In this document: positions 14,060 through 17,519 of the stretch, piece after piece
How positions within the stretch are numbered: position 1 is the first letter of the stretch
Layout of the letters: each line of letters starts with the position of its first letter
Source of the DNA: JBFWIL01 sp050256015
Lineage (GTDB): Bacteria > Bacteroidota > Bacteroidia > Bacteroidales > Prolixibacteraceae
Assembly: GCA_050256015.1 (NCBI GenBank)
Contig: JBFWIL010000028.1
Coordinates: 1 to 17,519, forward strand
Direction of reading: 5' to 3'
Length of the DNA stretch: 17,519 nt
The notes under the pieces: model-generated
The model's database searches: none
What the model was told of the DNA's origin: nothing
The model's input: the letters and a program-made list of their open reading frames with translations, nothing else
Program-made: the position numbers and the translations under genes

Positions 14060-15853
14060 ATGCTGATCGAACAAACGATAAAAGACATGATTGTCCGGGC
14101 CGTATCCGAATTATATTCGGCCGAAATTAATGCCGAATCGGTTCAGATACAGGCTACCCGGAAAGATGTGGAAGGAGATCTGACCGTTGTGGTGTTCCCC
14201 TGTTTACGGTTTTCAAAAAAATCACCGGAAAAGACTGCAGAAGCTCTGGGGAGCTACCTCAAGCAGCATATCGGAGCAATTGCATCTTTTGAAGTCGTAA
14301 AAGGATTTCTGAATCTGAACTTTTCCGATAATTACTGGCTTAGCCAGCTGCAGGATGCCTTTTCGCAGAAAAAATACGGACTTACCCCTGTAGGGGAAGA
14401 GGCTCCCCTGGTCATGATTGAATATTCCTCGCCGAATACAAACAAACCCCTGCACCTGGGGCATATTCGAAATAACCTGCTGGGGTATTCGCTGGCGGAG
14501 ATACTGAAAGCCAACGGTTACCGTGTGGTTAAGACAAATATTGTCAATGACAGGGGAATTCACATCTGCAAATCGATGTACGCCTGGCTGAAGTGGGGAG
14601 AAGGAAAAACTCCGGAAAGCACGGGAATCAAGGGCGATCATCTGGTGGGCGATTTTTACGTTTTGTTCGACCGGCATTACCGGGAGGAAGTGAACTTGCT
14701 GACAGGAAAAGGGTTAAGTAGGAAAGAGGCTGAACAGCAGGCTCCTTCCATGGTGGCTGCCCGCGAGTTGCTGCGTAAATGGGAGGCCCGTGATCCGGAA
14801 ACACTGGCGTTGTGGAAACGCATGAATCAGTGGGTTTACGATGGCTTTGACCTTACCTACCGGGAACTGGGTGTGGATTTTGATAAAATTTACTACGAAT
14901 CGGATACCTATGTGGAAGGAAAGGAAGAGGTGCTGAGGGGACTTCAGGAGGGATTATTCAGCCGGGAAGCCGATGGTTCTGTCTGGGCAGACCTTACAGC
15001 GGAGGGCCTGGATAAGAAAATTCTGCTTCGCAGCGACGGCACTTCAGTATATATGACCCAGGATATCGGAACGGCCAAACTGCGGTTCAAAGATTTCCCG
15101 ATCAGCAAAATGGTTTATGTGGTGGGAAACGAACAGAATTATCATTTTCAGGTGCTTTCCATCCTGCTTGACAGGCTGGGCTATGCCTGGGGAAGAGGAC
15201 TTCATCATTTTTCCTACGGAATGGTGGAACTGCCCAACGGAAAGATGAAATCGAGAGAAGGGACCGTGGTCGATGCAGACGACCTGATAGCCGGTATGGT
15301 TGAAGTGGCACGGAAAACTTCCGAAGAACTTGGTAAATTGGAAGGATATAGTGAGCAAAAAGCCATGGAAACCTATAAGGTTATTGCTCTGGGGGCCCTG
15401 AAATATTTTATTCTGAAAGTGGATCCGAAGAAAAACATGTTGTTTAATCCGGAAGAGTCGATTGATTTTAACGGAAACACCGGCTCATTTATTCAGTATA
15501 CTTATGCCCGGATCCGCTCGGTGCTTCGCAAGGCGGAGGAAAAAGAAATTTATGCAGAGATTCATCCGGAGCGGGATCTGAAGCTTTCATATAAGGAAAA
15601 GGAACTGGTAAAGAGCCTGACAGCTTTTCCTTCTATTGTCCGGGAAGCCGGGGAAATCTATAGTCCGGCGCTGATTGCCAATTATGTTTATAGTCTGGTC
15701 AAAGAGTACAATCAGTTTTACCATGACCATTCCATTTTGTCCGAACCCGATACGGCGGTTTGTCATTTCAGGCTGATCCTTTCGGAGATGGTTTCCCGGG
15801 TGGTTTGGCAGGGTATGGCCTTGCTGGGCATTGCTGTTCCCGAGCGGATGTAA
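14060..15853 (+). CDS. argS: Arginine--tRNA ligase
   Basis: ArgS charges tRNA-Arg with arginine using ATP. The 597-residue chain has the usual class I layout. The N-terminal additional domain covers about residues 1-110. The Rossmann catalytic domain carries the HIGH-type motif HLGH at 132-135 in SPNTNKPLHLGHIRNN. The KMSKS-equivalent KMKSREGTVVDADDL begins at residue 395. A C-terminal helical anticodon-binding (DALR) domain contains NGNTGSFIQYTYARIRSVLR and ends in GIAVPERM. All expected motifs are present and in order. The start ATG at 14060 gives MLIEQTIKDMIVRAV, a typical N terminus, and follows a -7 element closely. It is on the same strand as ffh, which has its own promoter 135 bases downstream. 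Confidence 0.97.
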   Translation: MLIEQTIKDMIVRAVSELYSAEINAESVQIQATRKDVEGDLTVVVFPCLRFSKKSPEKTAEALGSYLKQHIGAIASFEVVKGFLNLNFSDNYWLSQLQDAFSQKKYGLTPVGEEAPLVMIEYSSPNTNKPLHLGHIRNNLLGYSLAEILKANGYRVVKTNIVNDRGIHICKSMYAWLKWGEGKTPESTGIKGDHLVGDFYVLFDRHYREEVNLLTGKGLSRKEAEQQAPSMVAARELLRKWEARDPETLALWKRMNQWVYDGFDLTYRELGVDFDKIYYESDTYVEGKEEVLRGLQEGLFSREADGSVWADLTAEGLDKKILLRSDGTSVYMTQDIGTAKLRFKDFPISKMVYVVGNEQNYHFQVLSILLDRLGYAWGRGLHHFSYGMVELPNGKMKSREGTVVDADDLIAGMVEVARKTSEELGKLEGYSEQKAMETYKVIALGALKYFILKVDPKKNMLFNPEESIDFNGNTGSFIQYTYARIRSVLRKAEEKEIYAEIHPERDLKLSYKEKELVKSLTAFPSIVREAGEIYSPALIANYVYSLVKEYNQFYHDHSILSEPDTAVCHFRLILSEMVSRVVWQGMALLGIAVPERM

Positions 15854-15926
15854 CCGGACCGTTATTTGCCGGACAGGCGGGAAGGGCCTTTTGCTGATTA
15901 TGCCCGGAGTTTCCGGAAGGGGCTTG

Positions 15927-15953
15927 TTGACGGGGATCATTTTACTAATTTTG
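15927..15953 (+). promoter_or_regulatory. Promoter of ffh
   Basis: TTG (15927-15929) and, 16 bases on, TAATTTTG (15946-15953), a full match to TAnnTTTG. The ffh start follows 35 bases later. Confidence 0.6.
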
Positions 15954-15988
15954 TGAGATAATATTAAACATTCAATAGCCGTTCAATT

Positions 15989-17317
15989 ATGTTTGAGAAT
16001 CTGAATGAAAAACTGGAGCGTTCGTTTAAGCTGCTTAAGGGGCAGGGACGGATTACCGAGATTAACGTGGCGGAGACGCTGAAGGAGGTAAGACGTGCTT
16101 TGCTGGATGCAGATGTCAACTTTAAAATAGCCAAATCATTTACGGAAACTGTCAAGGAAAAGGCCTTGGGCCAAAATGTGCTGACTGCCGTGAAGCCGGG
16201 CGAGATGATGGTCAAGATTGTACACGATGAGCTGGCCAGCCTTATGGGCGGAAAATCGGTCGACATCAATCTGCAGGGAAGCCCGGCCGTCATTCTGATT
16301 GCGGGATTGCAGGGTTCGGGGAAAACCACCTTCTCCGGCAAGCTGGCCCGTTACCTGAAAAGCAAGAAGGGAAGAAATCCGTTGCTGGTGGCCGGTGATG
16401 TATACCGTCCGGCAGCCATTGACCAGATCAATGTGCTTGGCGGGCAGGTTGGAGTTCCCGTATATACGGAAGAAGGCAGTAAGGACCCTGTGGAAATTGC
16501 ACGTTCGGCTGTCCGCCATGCCCGGGAAAACGGATACAACCTGGTAATCATAGACACGGCCGGACGTTTGGCTATTGATGAGGAGATGATGCAGGAAATC
16601 ACCTCCATCAAACGTGCCGTATCGCCCCAGGAGATACTGTTTGTAGTGGACTCCATGACCGGCCAGGATGCCGTAAACACGGCCAGTGAGTTTAACAAAC
16701 GGCTCGATTTTGACGGTGTGGTACTTACCAAACTTGACGGGGATACCCGGGGCGGGGCGGCCCTTTCGATCCGTTCGGTGGTCAGCAAGCCCATCAAGTT
16801 TGTCAGCACCGGCGAGAAGATGGAAGCACTCGATGTTTTTCATCCCGAGCGTATGGCCGACCGAATTTTGGGTATGGGCGACATTGTTTCGCTGGTGGAA
16901 AAGGCTCAGGAACAGTTTGATGTTAGTGAAGCCAGGAGACTCCAGTCGAAGCTGGCCAAAAATCAGTTTGGTTTTACTGATTTCCTGAACCAGATCCAGC
17001 AGATCAAAAAGATGGGGAACCTGAAAGATCTGGCTTCCATGATCCCGGGAATAGGGAAAGCCATGAAAAATATTGATATTGACGATGATGCCTTTAAACA
17101 AATTGAAGCCATCATTTATTCCATGACTCCCGAAGAACGCGACAATCCGGCTTTGTTGAACGGTACCCGGCGTAAACGGGTTGCCGCCGGATCCGGGACG
17201 CCCATCCAGGAAGTTAACCGGCTGATCAGGCAGTTTGATGAAACCCGGAAAATGATGCGTATGGTTTCCCAGGGCAAAAACCTGGGCCAAATGATGGGCA
17301 ACATGCGCAGACGATAA
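15989..17317 (+). CDS. ffh: Signal recognition particle protein, SRP54 GTPase
   Basis: Ffh binds SRP RNA and signal sequences of nascent membrane proteins and delivers ribosomes to FtsY at the inner membrane. The 442-residue chain has the N domain (about 1-95, with ALLDADVNFKIAKSF). The G domain has the P loop GLQGSGKTT (106-114), DVYRPAAIDQ, DTAGR (189-193) and TKLDGDTRGGAAL (from 247). The methionine-rich M domain (about 300-442) includes FGFTDFLNQIQQIKKMGNL, a conserved MIPGIG segment, and the C-terminal MMRMVSQGKNLGQMMGNMRRR, part of the RNA- and signal-binding surface. Length and motifs are normal. The ATG at 15989 gives MFENLNEKLERSFKLLKGQG, the standard beginning. folD begins 32 bases downstream on the same strand and is probably co-transcribed. 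Confidence 0.97.
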   Translation: MFENLNEKLERSFKLLKGQGRITEINVAETLKEVRRALLDADVNFKIAKSFTETVKEKALGQNVLTAVKPGEMMVKIVHDELASLMGGKSVDINLQGSPAVILIAGLQGSGKTTFSGKLARYLKSKKGRNPLLVAGDVYRPAAIDQINVLGGQVGVPVYTEEGSKDPVEIARSAVRHARENGYNLVIIDTAGRLAIDEEMMQEITSIKRAVSPQEILFVVDSMTGQDAVNTASEFNKRLDFDGVVLTKLDGDTRGGAALSIRSVVSKPIKFVSTGEKMEALDVFHPERMADRILGMGDIVSLVEKAQEQFDVSEARRLQSKLAKNQFGFTDFLNQIQQIKKMGNLKDLASMIPGIGKAMKNIDIDDDAFKQIEAIIYSMTPEERDNPALLNGTRRKRVAAGSGTPIQEVNRLIRQFDETRKMMRMVSQGKNLGQMMGNMRRR

Positions 17318-17349
17318 CGTTTATAACAAGTTTTGAAGAGACAATAGCT

Positions 17350-17519
17350 ATGCAGTTAATTGACGGAAAAAGGACAGCTGCCGAAATTAAGGCAGAAATT
17401 GCAGAAGAAGTACGGATAATAAAAGCTTACGGGAAACGGGTGCCGCATCTGGCCGCCATTCTGGTGGGTCATGACGGAGGCAGCGAAACATATGTGGCCT
17501 ATAAGATCAAGGACTGTGA
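17350..17519 (+). CDS. folD: Bifunctional methylenetetrahydrofolate dehydrogenase/cyclohydrolase, N-terminal part (cut by window end)
   Basis: The frame from the ATG at 17350 runs open to the window end, giving 56 residues: MQLIDGKRTAAEIKAEIAEE, then VPHLAAILVGHDGGSETYV, then AYKIKDC. VGHDGGSETYVAYK matches the FolD substrate-binding segment, with the Tyr and Lys of YVxxK that take part in catalysis in the family. FolD makes 10-formyl-THF, the formyl donor for purine synthesis, via NAD(P)-dependent oxidation and hydrolysis, so it connects functionally to purL. The full protein should be about 290 residues; over 80% lies beyond the edge. A weak purine-rich GAAGAGA lies upstream. Pairing with ffh upstream suggests one operon. 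Confidence 0.9.
   Translation, partial: MQLIDGKRTAAEIKAEIAEEVRIIKAYGKRVPHLAAILVGHDGGSETYVAYKIKDC

Noticed and set aside
16136..17290. Long open frame on the minus strand opposite ffh (384 codons)
   Set aside because: It lies entirely antisense to the well-conserved ffh, has no recognisable domain, and comes from codon bias in the real frame. Similar antisense frames opposite purL, the kinase and the TonB receptor were rejected for the same reason.
1..17519. CRISPR array, insertion sequence, prophage or defence island
   Set aside because: No regularly spaced direct repeats, transposase, integrase or recognised defence protein is present. All confidently called genes are ordinary chromosomal functions.

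Overview
This 17.5 kb window looks like a chromosomal, mostly housekeeping stretch from a member of the Bacteroidota, probably Bacteroidales. The evidence is: repeated TAnnTTTG-type -7 promoter elements (TATCTTTG occurs before three transcription units), weak or absent Shine-Dalgarno sequences, a DUF5606-type protein, a periplasmic TPR-histidine kinase hybrid, a BtuB-like TonB-dependent receptor, and a large single-chain PurL. Base composition is close to 50% GC in genes and clearly AT-rich in the one long intergenic gap. Species assignment is not possible from the sequence alone.

Left edge (1-1032): the 3' end of imuB runs out of frame into two short pieces of dnaE2. This is a wrecked SOS mutasome (ImuB plus DnaE2 error-prone polymerase) that has lost the DnaE2 catalytic core. 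Region 1033-3645, minus strand: rpiA, a tRNA-Thr(CGT) with its own promoter and terminator, tpiA, and a small secreted DsrE-like protein. Region 3646-9508, plus strand: purL (single-chain FGAM synthase), then an orphan TPR sensor histidine kinase. Region 9509-10738, minus strand: a DJ-1/PfpI protein convergent with the kinase, then an ECF sigma factor with its own terminator. A 509-base AT-rich gap (10739-11247) separates the sigma gene from the divergent TonB-dependent receptor. Region 11248-17519, plus strand: TonB receptor, DUF5606-like protein, argS, ffh, and the start of folD, cut by the window edge.

Functional picture: rpiA and tpiA serve the pentose phosphate and glycolytic pathways, purL and folD serve purine and one-carbon metabolism, and argS, ffh and the tRNA serve translation and protein targeting. 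The kinase, sigma factor and DJ-1 protein are regulatory or stress genes without partners in the window. I found no CRISPR array, insertion sequence, prophage or defence system, and no convincing new multi-gene system. The points most worth a second look are the imuB-dnaE2 deletion scar, the extended signal peptide of the TonB receptor, and several palindromes that overlap or adjoin promoters.
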